Positions 1-7,570 are shown, counted from the first letter of the stretch. The stretch: 10,271 nucleotides of DNA from Spirochaeta sp. UBA2779 (GCA_002352375.1 DEIH01000192.1:1-10271), one strand, 5' to 3'. Numbers and translations are program-made. The notes: generated by a model from the sequence alone, not told the origin.

Positions 1-133
1 GCCCGCAATCCACACAGGCATCTTCATCAATCACACGTTTACCATCATCCCTTACGGAAATACACTCTGCCGGGCAGACTGGTTCACAGGCACCGCAGAC
101 GATACATACATCGGCGTTAATTCTATAGGCCAC
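1..133 (-). CDS. 2[4Fe-4S] ferredoxin, 5' part (runs off the left edge)
   Basis: This is a small soluble electron carrier of the bacterial 2[4Fe-4S] ferredoxin type; 44 codons are visible. The first cluster motif is complete, with Cys10, Cys13, Cys16 and Cys20 followed by Pro. The second motif begins with Cys40 and Cys43 just before the window ends, so this copy looks like a normal ferredoxin. The start is GTG at 133-131, preceded by a good ribosome binding site (AAAGAGGTG on the minus strand). A promoter and an overlapping palindrome lie upstream. It is divergent from the DHS-like/kdsB pair. Codons 1-37 are identical at DNA level to the ORF at the right end of the window. The partner enzyme cannot be told from the sequence. 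Confidence 0.85.
   Translation of the reverse strand, partial: MAYRINADVCIVCGACEPVCPAECISVRDDGKRVIDEDACVDCG
22..132. repeat. 111-bp perfect direct repeat, left copy
   Basis: Every base from 22 to 132 matches 10152 to 10262 in the same orientation. It covers codons 1-37 of the ferredoxin apart from the first base of the start codon (GTG here, ATG at the right). Identity ends abruptly on both sides. The perfect match at silent codon positions points to a recent copying or recombination event rather than ordinary paralogue divergence. Confidence 0.95.
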
Positions 134-144
134 AATACACCTCT

Positions 145-161
145 TTCAGATTATTTCTGAA
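145..161. promoter_or_regulatory. Inverted repeat TTCAGA-N5-TCTGAA in the ferredoxin leader
   Basis: Perfect 6-base arms lie between the proposed start of transcription and the ribosome binding site of the left ferredoxin. The ten bases at 155-164 (TTCTGAATTG) recur in the leader of dctP at 8712-8721, also within an inverted repeat. It could be an operator or an RNA hairpin; with short arms, chance is not excluded. Confidence 0.3.
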
Positions 162-168
162 TTGTTAT

Positions 169-185
169 CTTTAATATAGTTAAAG
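169..185. promoter_or_regulatory. Palindrome CTTTAA-TATAG-TTAAAG over the ferredoxin -10 box
   Basis: The 6-base arms are perfect (169-174 and 180-185) around a 5-base centre, and two more pairs match outside a single mismatch. It overlaps the proposed ferredoxin -10 box, so a bound repressor there could block it. It lies between two divergent genes. It is AT-rich, so chance is possible, and no regulator can be assigned. Confidence 0.35.
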
Positions 186-201
186 TTATATGTATGGGCA
201 A
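173..201 (-). promoter_or_regulatory. Putative sigma-70-type promoter of the left ferredoxin
   Basis: On the minus strand a -35 like box TTGCCC (201-196) is separated by 17 bases from TATATT (178-173), which matches 5 of 6 consensus bases. Transcription would start near 166, giving a leader of about 33 bases before the GTG at 133. This is a consensus match by eye only. Confidence 0.5.
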
Positions 202-228
202 TATGATCCTAAAGGAAACTCAGTTATG

Positions 229-257
229 ATGATTTTTTATTCATTGTTCTATATAAT
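229..257 (+). promoter_or_regulatory. Putative promoter of the DHS-like/kdsB pair
   Basis: A perfect TATAAT sits at 252-257. With a 17-base spacer the -35 position is ATGATT (229-234), a weak match. Transcription would begin near 264, about 27 bases before the ATG at 291. The -10 box is strong; the -35 box is doubtful, so an activator may be needed. Confidence 0.45.
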
Positions 258-290
258 AACTCAAAGACAAATCATAAGAGGAAGAAGACA

Positions 291-1499
291 ATGTCTACAG
301 AATCAACCGATCAATATTTTAAGAATCTCGGTAATAAATCACAAGAAAATCTAAACGAAGCTATTGCTAGAATAGTTGAAGTTAAAAAGCGAAACGGTAA
401 GATAATGATTGTTACCGGAAGCGGCCCGAATATCCATGAAGGGGTAACAACTTTAATTGCCGAACTGATGGGTAAAGATATTATTGATAGTGTCACCACC
501 AGTTCCGCTGTAATCGCCCACGAAATGGGAGGTAGCCTCGACAAGGTAAAAAGAATTAATGCCGCCGATGTCGGATTTGATCCTGATAGTCATTTTCTCC
601 CCAAGGGAGGTGTTTTTGAACTCTCTCTGATAAGTGAAGAAGCAATGACTGAGTTAGGAAAAAAGATGATTCTTGATAATGAGATAATTCAGAAAGCAAA
701 TGAGGCTGACGGGGATATCATCATTAAAGCGGCTGGAAATATGGCTTATCCCATGGGGCTTTATTGTGAAAACCTCAGTAAAGAAATTCTGACAATATCC
801 CAGACATACGGCCTTCCTTTCGAAACCGTAGCCGGCTGGGGTGCCGACAGGAGAACCATGCTGGGCATGGGAGCTCAGACGGGAAAACCGGTTCTTGTAA
901 CTGTCCCTCAGCTTATCGGCGGAGGAAATGTCGGTTTATCGATTGCAGACAGCATCCCGGTGTCCAGAAGAAGCGCCCTTATCGCCAGGATGATTGATGA
1001 AGCGGACATCATCATTGAATCCGCAGTTGCCCTCACCCAGGAAATTCACGACGGCCCGTTTGAATGCTACACCGGTCATGGTATCTGGGCGTACTGGAAT
1101 GGCCTGAAAACCTGCAGCCTGAAAGGGAAAACACTGATTCGTCTCGATATGGACGAAAACCTGATGAAAGCCAAAGAGTTTCAGGAAAAGAGTAAGAAGA
1201 TACAGGCCGCCATAGACAAGGGCCTGCCGAAAACCAAGATAACAGGTATTCCCTTTCGAATGGAAATGTCTGCATTTGCGAGACTGGAAGACAGCATTCC
1301 TGTTGTTGGGGATATTGGAGAGTTGTGGCCTATAATCGCTGTGGAAACCTCAAAGGCACTTGGAATCTCTCTTGATTTCTTAAGCCACCCCCAACAAACC
1401 GAACAAGGGAAAGAAATGAGAAATTGGATTGTTGACAATGTTAAGCCAATCGACCGTTCCAGAATCATCAACGAATTAAATACAAAGGATAAAAAATGA
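291..1499 (+). CDS. Uncharacterised protein, possibly deoxyhypusine-synthase-like fold
   Basis: I do not recognise this 402-residue protein with certainty. It is soluble, with no signal peptide or membrane segment. Residues 38-81 hold a beta-strand/glycine turn (TGSGP at 42-46) followed by SSAVIAHEMGG (71-81). A second glycine-rich turn, GGGNVGLSIADSI, is at 210-222. The order resembles the nucleotide-binding fold of deoxyhypusine synthase and the related LOR/SDH-type domains, but this is pattern similarity only. The ATG at 291 has a strong ribosome binding site (AGAGGAAGAAG). Its stop overlaps the kdsB start by four bases (ATGA), so the two are co-translated and probably act together, perhaps on a sugar acid or its precursor. 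Family call uncertain; the gene itself is secure. Confidence 0.7.
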   Translation: MSTESTDQYFKNLGNKSQENLNEAIARIVEVKKRNGKIMIVTGSGPNIHEGVTTLIAELMGKDIIDSVTTSSAVIAHEMGGSLDKVKRINAADVGFDPDSHFLPKGGVFELSLISEEAMTELGKKMILDNEIIQKANEADGDIIIKAAGNMAYPMGLYCENLSKEILTISQTYGLPFETVAGWGADRRTMLGMGAQTGKPVLVTVPQLIGGGNVGLSIADSIPVSRRSALIARMIDEADIIIESAVALTQEIHDGPFECYTGHGIWAYWNGLKTCSLKGKTLIRLDMDENLMKAKEFQEKSKKIQAAIDKGLPKTKITGIPFRMEMSAFARLEDSIPVVGDIGELWPIIAVETSKALGISLDFLSHPQQTEQGKEMRNWIVDNVKPIDRSRIINELNTKDKK

Positions 1500-2224
1500 A
1501 ATCCATCGGTATTATACCTGCTCGATATGCTTCAACAAGACTACCCGGAAAACCGCTCAAAGATATCTGCGGCAAACCCATGATTCAGCATGTGTATGAA
1601 AGGGCCCAAAAGGCGAAACTTCTTGATGAAATAATTGTTGCCACCGACGATAAGCGAATTATTGACGCAGTAAAGGGATTCGGGGGTAAAGCTGTACTAA
1701 CCTCTATCAATCATCCTAACGGATCCAGTAGGGCTGCAGAAGTTGTGGCAGATCTGGACTGTGAATTGATTATCAACATACAGGGTGATGAGCCACTTAT
1801 TAAACCTGAGATGATTGATGAACTTGCGGAAGTTATAGCCGCAGAAAAGAATCTGGATTCAGCTACTCTCTGTTATCAGATTCCCGAAGAAAATTTTGCC
1901 GATGAGAATGTTGTTAAAGTTGTGCGGGACAGAAATGATTTTGCACTGTATTTCAGCCGGTCAATAATTCCTTATCCACGTAACGCTGAGTATCAGAAAG
2001 TATTTGAGCATATCGGAATTTATGCCTACAGAAAATCCTTTCTGCTTAAATACAATAAGTTGGAAAAAACACCATTATCGGAAACCGAATCCCTTGAGCA
2101 ACTGAAAGTTCTGGAACATGGCTTTAAAATGAAAGTTCCTGAAACCCGGTTTAAGTATGAAGCTTTGAGCATTGATACTTTGGAAGACCTGGAAAAGGCT
2201 CGAAAAATAATTTCTGAAGAATAG
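1496..2224 (+). CDS. kdsB: CMP-2-keto-3-deoxy sugar acid synthetase (KdsB-type cytidylyltransferase)
   Basis: KdsB transfers CMP from CTP to Kdo, activating it for lipopolysaccharide; it is cytoplasmic. The 242 residues match the family's usual size. Visible motifs are the N-terminal nucleotide loop IIPARYASTRLPGKPL (6-21), metal-site NIQGDEPLI (94-102, Asp98), NVVKVV (138-143), ALYFSR (150-155), the TESLEQLKVLEHG block (197-209) and C-terminal IDTLEDLEKAR (226-236, metal ligand Asp227). An oddity is N-G-S-S-R at 75-79, where Kdo enzymes usually have S-G-T-[DE]-R, so a related sugar acid is possible. No kdsA, kdsC or waaA is in the window. Translation is coupled to the gene upstream by an ATGA overlap. 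The sulfatase gene ends only 33 bases away, convergent, and I see no clear terminator between them. Confidence 0.9.
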   Translation: MKSIGIIPARYASTRLPGKPLKDICGKPMIQHVYERAQKAKLLDEIIVATDDKRIIDAVKGFGGKAVLTSINHPNGSSRAAEVVADLDCELIINIQGDEPLIKPEMIDELAEVIAAEKNLDSATLCYQIPEENFADENVVKVVRDRNDFALYFSRSIIPYPRNAEYQKVFEHIGIYAYRKSFLLKYNKLEKTPLSETESLEQLKVLEHGFKMKVPETRFKYEALSIDTLEDLEKARKIISEE

Positions 2225-2257
2225 GGGAGCAGTCTGTCTACATTGAAATATCCGGGA

Positions 2258-3766
2258 TTATCTCAAAGTTCCCTCTTCCGAGAATTCCCAGCCCTCATAC
2301 AGGGATTGCAGATTGTGCAGATACCAGGGCTGAATATTCAGTTCTCTTGTTCCCCCATGATTGAGTCTGAACTGCCGGGGTGTCATATCCTGATGATCCG
2401 GTCTTACGGGAAGGGGCATGGAATCCTCAGAAGAGAAAGCCCAATCAAGCAGCCTGTCTTTTAATTCCCTTTTTATACCTGAACCTTCGAGTCTTTCCCA
2501 TAGGTTGTTCTGCTCATCGGGATCTTCTCCAAGATTGTAAAGTTCACCGTAAGGCTTCCCCGGATAATAAACCAACTTATAAGACCCGAATCGAATCATA
2601 CGGCCGAAATAGTTCTCCGAGAATGCAGCATTTTTATGTTTCTTACTATCTCCGGAAAGCAGGGGAACAAGGCTCTTCCCCTGAACCCCTTCTCCAGAAA
2701 CGGTTCCACCGAGTTCACAGAATGTGGGAAAAAGATCGATGGATTCAACCAGATGTTCAACTCGTTTCGAAGAGAATAGATGGGGAGCATGAACGATTAA
2801 AGGAACTCGAACACTCTGTTCATAAAAACTCTGTTTGTACACCAGACCGTGGTCACCCAGAAGATCTCCATGATCTGAAGAGTAAACAATAATAGTATTC
2901 TCGTAGAGACCCTGATTCTTAAGTGTTGTTACAATTTGTCCAACCCAGTCATCTATCAGAGTACAGGTGCCATAGTAGTAACTCTTACTTTTCCGTATCT
3001 GCCCTTCTGTAAGTTCATCAGTTTTCAAAGGCCATTTAAGACGGTTATTTATATAGTCGAAAGCTTCCCGAGGTTTGCGATCCACTTCACCCGGCCTCAG
3101 ATTAACAGGAGGGAACTCCACTCCATCAAAAAGGCTGTCATAAGGTTCTGGAGGATCGTATGGATTGTGTGGACTTAAAAATGAGGCAAAACAGCAGAAG
3201 GGACCATCGACAGCCCGAAGATATTCGCAGACACTCCTGCCTACAAAAGAATCTATGTGGAGGTTTGCAGGCAGTTTTGATTTTACAGCAGTTATATTCT
3301 GTATATAAGTAGGGTCTGAAAAATCATAGAGCCTTTCTCTGGACCATCCATGATGCTCCAGAAACCGTTGATAATCATCCTGACATGAAGTATGGAATTT
3401 TGCTTCGGCAATAATTCTGCCGTCAAATCCAAAGTTATCATACCAGGGGGTCAAATGCATTTTTCCGATCATGGAAGTGGCATAACCGGCTTTACCAAGC
3501 TGCTCTCCGAAACTCACCTCATTTGGCCGGGGAGCATACCAATTGGCCCGCACCCGATGACTGTGGGGATACCGGCCGGTTAGTATGCTGTAACGGGAGG
3601 GACAGCAGAGAGGATTCTGAACATAACAGTTATCAAAGGTAATACCACCCTGTGACAGGGAATCAATATGGGGAGTATTTGCAGCGTAACTTCCGTAGCA
3701 CCCGAGGGAATCGGGCCGCTGTTGATCTGTGATGAGAAACAGTATGTTCGGTTTACCTTTCACCAT
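2258..3766 (-). CDS. Formylglycine-dependent sulfatase (type I, cytoplasmic)
   Basis: It hydrolyses a sulfate (or possibly phosphonate/phosphate) ester. Visible features are the N-terminal metal site TDQQR with Asp14 and Gln15, the activation motif C-C-P-S-R at 54-58 with Cys54 as the formylglycine precursor, GKMHL (101-105; Lys102, His104), SPHNPYDPP (198-206, His200), and SSDHGD (296-301; Asp298, His299) with Lys311. The 502-residue length is normal. Asp-Gln rather than Asp-Asp at the first site is seen in choline-sulfatase and phosphonate-monoesterase-like branches, so the substrate is open. There is no signal peptide, implying action on an imported compound. No maturase (anSME/FGE) is in the window. 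It is the last gene of the operon, 18 bases after the DapA-type gene. The ribosome binding site (AAAGGGG) is unusually far, about 13 bases, from the ATG. Confidence 0.92.
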   Translation of the reverse strand: MVKGKPNILFLITDQQRPDSLGCYGSYAANTPHIDSLSQGGITFDNCYVQNPLCCPSRYSILTGRYPHSHRVRANWYAPRPNEVSFGEQLGKAGYATSMIGKMHLTPWYDNFGFDGRIIAEAKFHTSCQDDYQRFLEHHGWSRERLYDFSDPTYIQNITAVKSKLPANLHIDSFVGRSVCEYLRAVDGPFCCFASFLSPHNPYDPPEPYDSLFDGVEFPPVNLRPGEVDRKPREAFDYINNRLKWPLKTDELTEGQIRKSKSYYYGTCTLIDDWVGQIVTTLKNQGLYENTIIVYSSDHGDLLGDHGLVYKQSFYEQSVRVPLIVHAPHLFSSKRVEHLVESIDLFPTFCELGGTVSGEGVQGKSLVPLLSGDSKKHKNAAFSENYFGRMIRFGSYKLVYYPGKPYGELYNLGEDPDEQNNLWERLEGSGIKRELKDRLLDWAFSSEDSMPLPVRPDHQDMTPRQFRLNHGGTRELNIQPWYLHNLQSLYEGWEFSEEGTLR

Positions 3767-3784
3767 TTTTAAATCAACGCCCCT

Positions 3785-4678
3785 TTACTTATCCAGCTCC
3801 GCAAGTATTCTCTTAACTTCAGCATATTCTTCATCGTTCAGATTCATCGCCGGCATTATCATCTTTCGGGTAGCTCTTCCATAATAGGCGGCACCAGCCT
3901 TTACTGCCGCATTGAGTTTCGCCGGAGGACAGACCGTGAAGATTTCACGGTATCGGTTGATAAGGCGCTGACAGTCCTTCACTTTTTCCGCATCCCCCTC
4001 TATGGCAGCATTGTAAATTTCAATGTAATGCTCAACCCGGACATTACTCAGGCCGGTAACAATACACCCCCCCCCGAGAAGCAGAGCCGGAGCATCCAGC
4101 ATGTCCTCGCCCATAATCCATTTAAAAGACTCCGGATAATCACCGAGAAAACCTCTGGTGAAGAAAACAAAATCTCCCGAAGAATCCTTAATCCCCGTTA
4201 TATTATTTACCCGGGAAAGTTCAAGTACTGTCTCGACACTCATAGGGCTCTGAGTTCTTCCGGGAATGTTGTAGAGAATAAGAGGGACCGGGGACTCCAT
4301 AGCAAGAGTTTTATAATGCTCAAGTATCGTCGGCTGGTCCTTTTCTCCGTAAAAGGGCGTTACTGCGACAAAATAATCTGGTTCAAGATCTTCCAATATA
4401 TGCATTTCCTTCACAACCTGGGCAGTGGAGGGCTGCAGGGCAGCCAGGCAGAGAAACTGCCGCCCATTTGAAACATCTTTTACCGCCCTGAAAATATCTC
4501 TTTTCTGTTCCGTAGATAAAAAGGCACCTTCCGCGGTTGTGCCGCCCACGAAGAAGCCATGGGCGCCTGATGAGGATAGATATTCTGTCTGTTTCTTCAA
4601 TAAACCAAGATCCGGTTCACCATTTTCGGCAACTGGTGTAATGATTGCCGGGATTACACCCTTTAACTTTCTGCTCAT
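3785..4678 (-). CDS. DapA/NanA-superfamily aldolase or synthase
   Basis: This is a class I (Schiff base) lyase of the dihydrodipicolinate synthase/N-acetylneuraminate lyase superfamily. Members cleave or form 2-keto acids through pyruvate. Numbering from the ATG at 4678 (297 residues), Thr47-Thr48 lie in GGTTAEG, Tyr110 and Tyr136 are in place, and the Schiff-base Lys164 is in GIKDSSGD. YNIPGRT with Arg141 is closer to DapA than to NanA. GTTAE replaces the usual GTTGE, and the catabolic setting makes a lysine-pathway role unlikely. I chose ATG 4678 because AGAGGAG lies 8 bases upstream; a GTG at 4696 is possible but would overlap the UroD-like gene. The UroD stop and this start sit in TAATATG, so translation is probably coupled. 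Residues 202-204 are encoded by nine consecutive G. Confidence 0.88.
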   Translation of the reverse strand: MSRKLKGVIPAIITPVAENGEPDLGLLKKQTEYLSSSGAHGFFVGGTTAEGAFLSTEQKRDIFRAVKDVSNGRQFLCLAALQPSTAQVVKEMHILEDLEPDYFVAVTPFYGEKDQPTILEHYKTLAMESPVPLILYNIPGRTQSPMSVETVLELSRVNNITGIKDSSGDFVFFTRGFLGDYPESFKWIMGEDMLDAPALLLGGGCIVTGLSNVRVEHYIEIYNAAIEGDAEKVKDCQRLINRYREIFTVCPPAKLNAAVKAGAAYYGRATRKMIMPAMNLNDEEYAEVKRILAELDK

Positions 4679-4679
4679 A

Positions 4680-5768
4680 TTATTCGCTCCTCTCACGACA
4701 TATTTGTATTACATCACGGACTCTCTGGTCCGGAGTTGTATTCTGAATTTCCGCCAGAACGACGTCACACGGTGCCAGATTGCTGTATATGGCATCAAGA
4801 TCTTTTTCAATTTCTTTCATCCCAGTATTCTCAAGTTTAACAGGAGAATACAGAACAGCTCTTCTTGCTCCTGGAAAATCCTGCTTCACTCGGGCCATAT
4901 CAGAAGCTATACCCATATCCAGATACCCCATTTTCGGCAGCTTTTTCAACACGGCGAGGTACGGGGTGATATCCCATTCACAGGTATGCACTCCAAAGCG
5001 ATCAAAAGATTCCGCAATTCTCGAATCATGTGGAAGAATAAATTCCTCATACATCTCCGGCGAAATCAAATTCATGACACAATTGCTGACACTGAATTGA
5101 TTTATGGAAAACCCGCTTTTTCTCTGTTTTTCCTGTATCAATCCTGCAAGCCTTATCATCACATCTATAATCAGGGAAAAAAAACAATGGGCAAACTGCG
5201 GTCTCTCATACATATCCAGAAAGATGTTCTGACCCCGTATATTGAAACCGTTATTGAGAACACCCTGCCAGTTGAGATAACCATGAATTATTCCCCATTC
5301 ACCTTCGATTAACTCCATCTGCCTGATAAGATCTTCCACAACCGAGCCGTTCATAACAGCTTCTACTGATAGCTGCTCAACCTCTTCCACACTCAGATGC
5401 CCAACAGGATCCAGAACCGGCCATCCATCGGAACAAAACAACAGGGGAACACCGAAAGCATGGGGGATTGGAAAAGCACCGTAACATCCGGAAATCGTAG
5501 CCTGATCTGTTTTATTCTCCGTATCCCAGCAATTCATTGAAGGAAAAGCCTTCACCAGTTCTGCCTTCATCTTCTCTATCATCCCGAAACGGAAATACGG
5601 ATCTTTGTGAAAAGCCGCTGAGAAATCAGCACCACACCTCCTGGCATACCACAGAGGTTCAAATCCCAGCGAAACCCTCATGGTCTCTTCGGTTCCGTCG
5701 GCAGGCTCCCTTCTGGCGGGCCCGCCTATGGGAATGTGATTTCTCAGCTGTGCTGCAGGTTTGCCCAT
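4680..5768 (-). CDS. UroD-family protein, probable corrinoid/zinc methyltransferase-like enzyme
   Basis: The protein has a uroporphyrinogen-decarboxylase-type fold, 362 residues, cytoplasmic. The N-terminal block around residues 10-50 (HIPIGGP, then TMRVSLGFEPLWYARRCG) recalls a large set of uncharacterised UroD-like proteins found in catabolic clusters rather than true HemE. Near the C-terminus are His261-x-Cys263 and Cys334, the arrangement of zinc ligands in MtaA/CmuA-type methyltransferases. SPEMYEEFILPHD (236-248) is a typical UroD-family segment. A methyl-transfer role is therefore plausible, but no corrinoid protein or reactivase is present here. It begins 4 bases after dctM, and the start is supported by AGGTGA just before the ATG, though spacing is very short. 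A second start at Met30 would delete conserved residues. The substrate is unknown. Confidence 0.8.
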   Translation of the reverse strand: MGKPAAQLRNHIPIGGPARREPADGTEETMRVSLGFEPLWYARRCGADFSAAFHKDPYFRFGMIEKMKAELVKAFPSMNCWDTENKTDQATISGCYGAFPIPHAFGVPLLFCSDGWPVLDPVGHLSVEEVEQLSVEAVMNGSVVEDLIRQMELIEGEWGIIHGYLNWQGVLNNGFNIRGQNIFLDMYERPQFAHCFFSLIIDVMIRLAGLIQEKQRKSGFSINQFSVSNCVMNLISPEMYEEFILPHDSRIAESFDRFGVHTCEWDITPYLAVLKKLPKMGYLDMGIASDMARVKQDFPGARRAVLYSPVKLENTGMKEIEKDLDAIYSNLAPCDVVLAEIQNTTPDQRVRDVIQICRERSE

Positions 5769-5772
5769 TCAC

Positions 5773-7068
5773 CTACGACCCGATTATTCTCGGCAGGAAC
5801 AAAACGAGTTCTGGAACATAAGTTATGAGAAAGAGCACACCTATCATAACTGTAGTCATTGGTAGACTCTCTTTTATAACCACGTGAAGAGGCGTTTTGG
5901 ATAGACCCGAAACTATAAACAGAAGACCTCCAAGGGGCGGAGTGGAAAGTCCTATCATCATATTCAAAACAACAACAACTCCAAAATGCACAAGGTCTAT
6001 TCCAAGTAGATTGATGAGAGGTAGAACCATGGGAATGAATACCAGGGTTACCGTCATCACATCCATAAACATACCCAGAATAAGAAAGAGTATATTCACT
6101 ATCAGAAGCAGCATGTATTTGTTTTCTGTAATACTCAGAAGCAGGCTGGAAAACATCTGAGGAATGTGTTCAATTGATACGATATAGGAGAAGCTGAAGG
6201 ACGCAGCCACAATAATTGAAACCACACCAGTCGCTTTGGCCGTGTCGATGAATACTACCATCATCTTTTTCCAACCGATTGCCCGATAGACGAAGATTCC
6301 GATGAGCAGAGCCCATGCACCGGCCAGAGCACCAGCTTCGGTTGGCGTAACAATACCTGTGTAAATACCACCGAGGAGAATGATTGGAGTGAACAATGCG
6401 GGAAGAGCCTTGAAACTCTGAATCATGAACACTCTGATGGGATAACGTTCACCCACAGGGTAATTGCGTTTCTTCGCAATAAACGCGACGTATACCATAA
6501 GTGCAACAGCCAGCAATACTCCGGGTACCATTCCACCCAGAAACAGAGCACCCACCGAGGATCCAGACAGCAATGCATAGAACACCATGGGGATGCTCGG
6601 GGGGAAAACCGGTCCGATTGTTGCTGAAGCCGCAGTGATAGCACAGGAAAACCCATCGTCATAACCGTGCTTTCGCATGGCCTCAATTTCCATGAGACCA
6701 AGACCGGAAGCATCCGCGATTGCAGACCCGGTCATCCCGGAAAATATTAGGGAAGCCACAACATTAACATGACCCATACCGCCTTTCCAGCGCCCTACCA
6801 GAGTGTTGGCAAATCGAAATATCATATCGGTAATCTCACCGGTATTCATGATTTTTGCGGCAAATATAAAAAGCGGAACAGCAATGAGAACGAATTTCAC
6901 ATTCATCTGAGACAGAAACTGTGTCGCCATCATACTGACCGGTGCCGCAGGGCCACCAGCGAAAACAAAGTAGAAAATTGACGACATCAACATCCCGAAT
7001 CCAATAGGTATTCTAAGGAGAAATGTAATGATGAATGCAATAAGAAAAATTATCAGTGGTAGGTTCAT
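5773..7068 (-). CDS. dctM: TRAP transporter large permease subunit DctM
   Basis: This is the main membrane channel of a tripartite ATP-independent periplasmic transporter, which uses the sodium or proton gradient. It has 431 residues, almost entirely hydrophobic helices with short loops, as expected for about 11-12 membrane segments. Family signatures are RIPIGFGM near the N-terminus, GMTGSAIADASGLG, PSIPMVFYALLSG, TPTEAGALAG and the closing STPPLGGLLFIVSGL. The start is ATG at 7068, with AGAGGTG about 9 bases upstream; a GTG at 7080 would overlap the end of dctQ. The junction with dctQ is TAATATG, the same layout as at the UroD/DapA junction. Confidence 0.95.
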   Translation of the reverse strand: MNLPLIIFLIAFIITFLLRIPIGFGMLMSSIFYFVFAGGPAAPVSMMATQFLSQMNVKFVLIAVPLFIFAAKIMNTGEITDMIFRFANTLVGRWKGGMGHVNVVASLIFSGMTGSAIADASGLGLMEIEAMRKHGYDDGFSCAITAASATIGPVFPPSIPMVFYALLSGSSVGALFLGGMVPGVLLAVALMVYVAFIAKKRNYPVGERYPIRVFMIQSFKALPALFTPIILLGGIYTGIVTPTEAGALAGAWALLIGIFVYRAIGWKKMMVVFIDTAKATGVVSIIVAASFSFSYIVSIEHIPQMFSSLLLSITENKYMLLLIVNILFLILGMFMDVMTVTLVFIPMVLPLINLLGIDLVHFGVVVVLNMMIGLSTPPLGGLLFIVSGLSKTPLHVVIKESLPMTTVMIGVLFLITYVPELVLFLPRIIGS

Positions 7069-7069
7069 A

Positions 7070-7570
7070 TTACATATCACCTCTGAACAGGATTTTAAGG
7101 TCTTTGATAAGCTGGACTGAAAAACGGCCGATGAGAATTACCATCATTATTACAAAGGGAAAATAAGCCCAGTTCATGGGAATCAGAAGTACATTTGATT
7201 TCTTGAAACTCATAAAATTGACATATTTGTACGAAGGGTACAGGGCAATACTGAAAGATGTTACAAGCAGAATATTCGCGATTATCCTCATCCATAGCTG
7301 GATTTTCGGTTTCGAGTTTTCATATACCAGACCGAAACGTATATGCTCATCATCTCTTTCGGCATAGCAGACCCCAAATAAAATCGTCCAGAGATAACAG
7401 AGCAGAGATAACTCCAGGGGCCAAGTTAATGGCACAATAAAATAGCGGAAGACTATTTGAATTAGAAATACCACAAAGAGAACCATGAACGATAAAGTGG
7501 GTAAGTAAATCTCAATTATATCAAGAATTGTTTGCCCACTCCTTTTTAAGAGCTGTTTATTTCCAAACAT
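7070..7570 (-). CDS. dctQ: TRAP transporter small permease subunit DctQ
   Basis: This is the four-helix membrane partner of DctM, 166 residues, with hydrophobic segments near 22-45, 53-70, 93-112 and 130-150. The family signature RYF...LTWPLELSLLCYLW (about 42-65) is present, with the conserved Glu and Trp. The start ATG has GGGGG about 5 bases upstream. It follows dctP after 84 bases that contain a strong hairpin. The stop is one base from the dctM ATG, so the two permease subunits are co-translated. Confidence 0.93.
   Translation of the reverse strand: MFGNKQLLKRSGQTILDIIEIYLPTLSFMVLFVVFLIQIVFRYFIVPLTWPLELSLLCYLWTILFGVCYAERDDEHIRFGLVYENSKPKIQLWMRIIANILLVTSFSIALYPSYKYVNFMSFKKSNVLLIPMNWAYFPFVIMMVILIGRFSVQLIKDLKILFRGDM

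Noticed and set aside
1033..1471. Minus-strand ORFs opposite the DHS-like gene
   Set aside because: Antisense shadows without ribosome binding sites or known motifs.
2225..2257. Bidirectional terminator between kdsB and the sulfatase gene
   Set aside because: I could find no stable stem with a U-run in these 33 bases.
2380..2892. 170-codon plus-strand ORF opposite the sulfatase
   Set aside because: It lies wholly inside the well-supported sulfatase gene on the other strand and shows no recognisable domain.
3785..4678. Assignment as true DapA of lysine synthesis or true NanA
   Set aside because: GTTAE instead of GTTGE and the catabolic operon argue against biosynthetic DapA, while PGRT argues against NanA; only the superfamily can be supported.
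5177..5184. Run of eight A (T8 in the UroD-like gene) as a phase-variation tract
   Set aside because: A/T runs of this length are common in such DNA and the frame is intact; too weak on its own.
4425..5312. 295-codon plus-strand ORF across the DapA-type and UroD-like genes
   Set aside because: Long but antisense to two genes with clear family motifs, spanning their junction; its translation has no familiar domain.
4680..5768. Assignment as HemE (haem synthesis)
   Set aside because: The HxC...C site, different N-terminal block and catabolic setting point to the methyltransferase-like branch.
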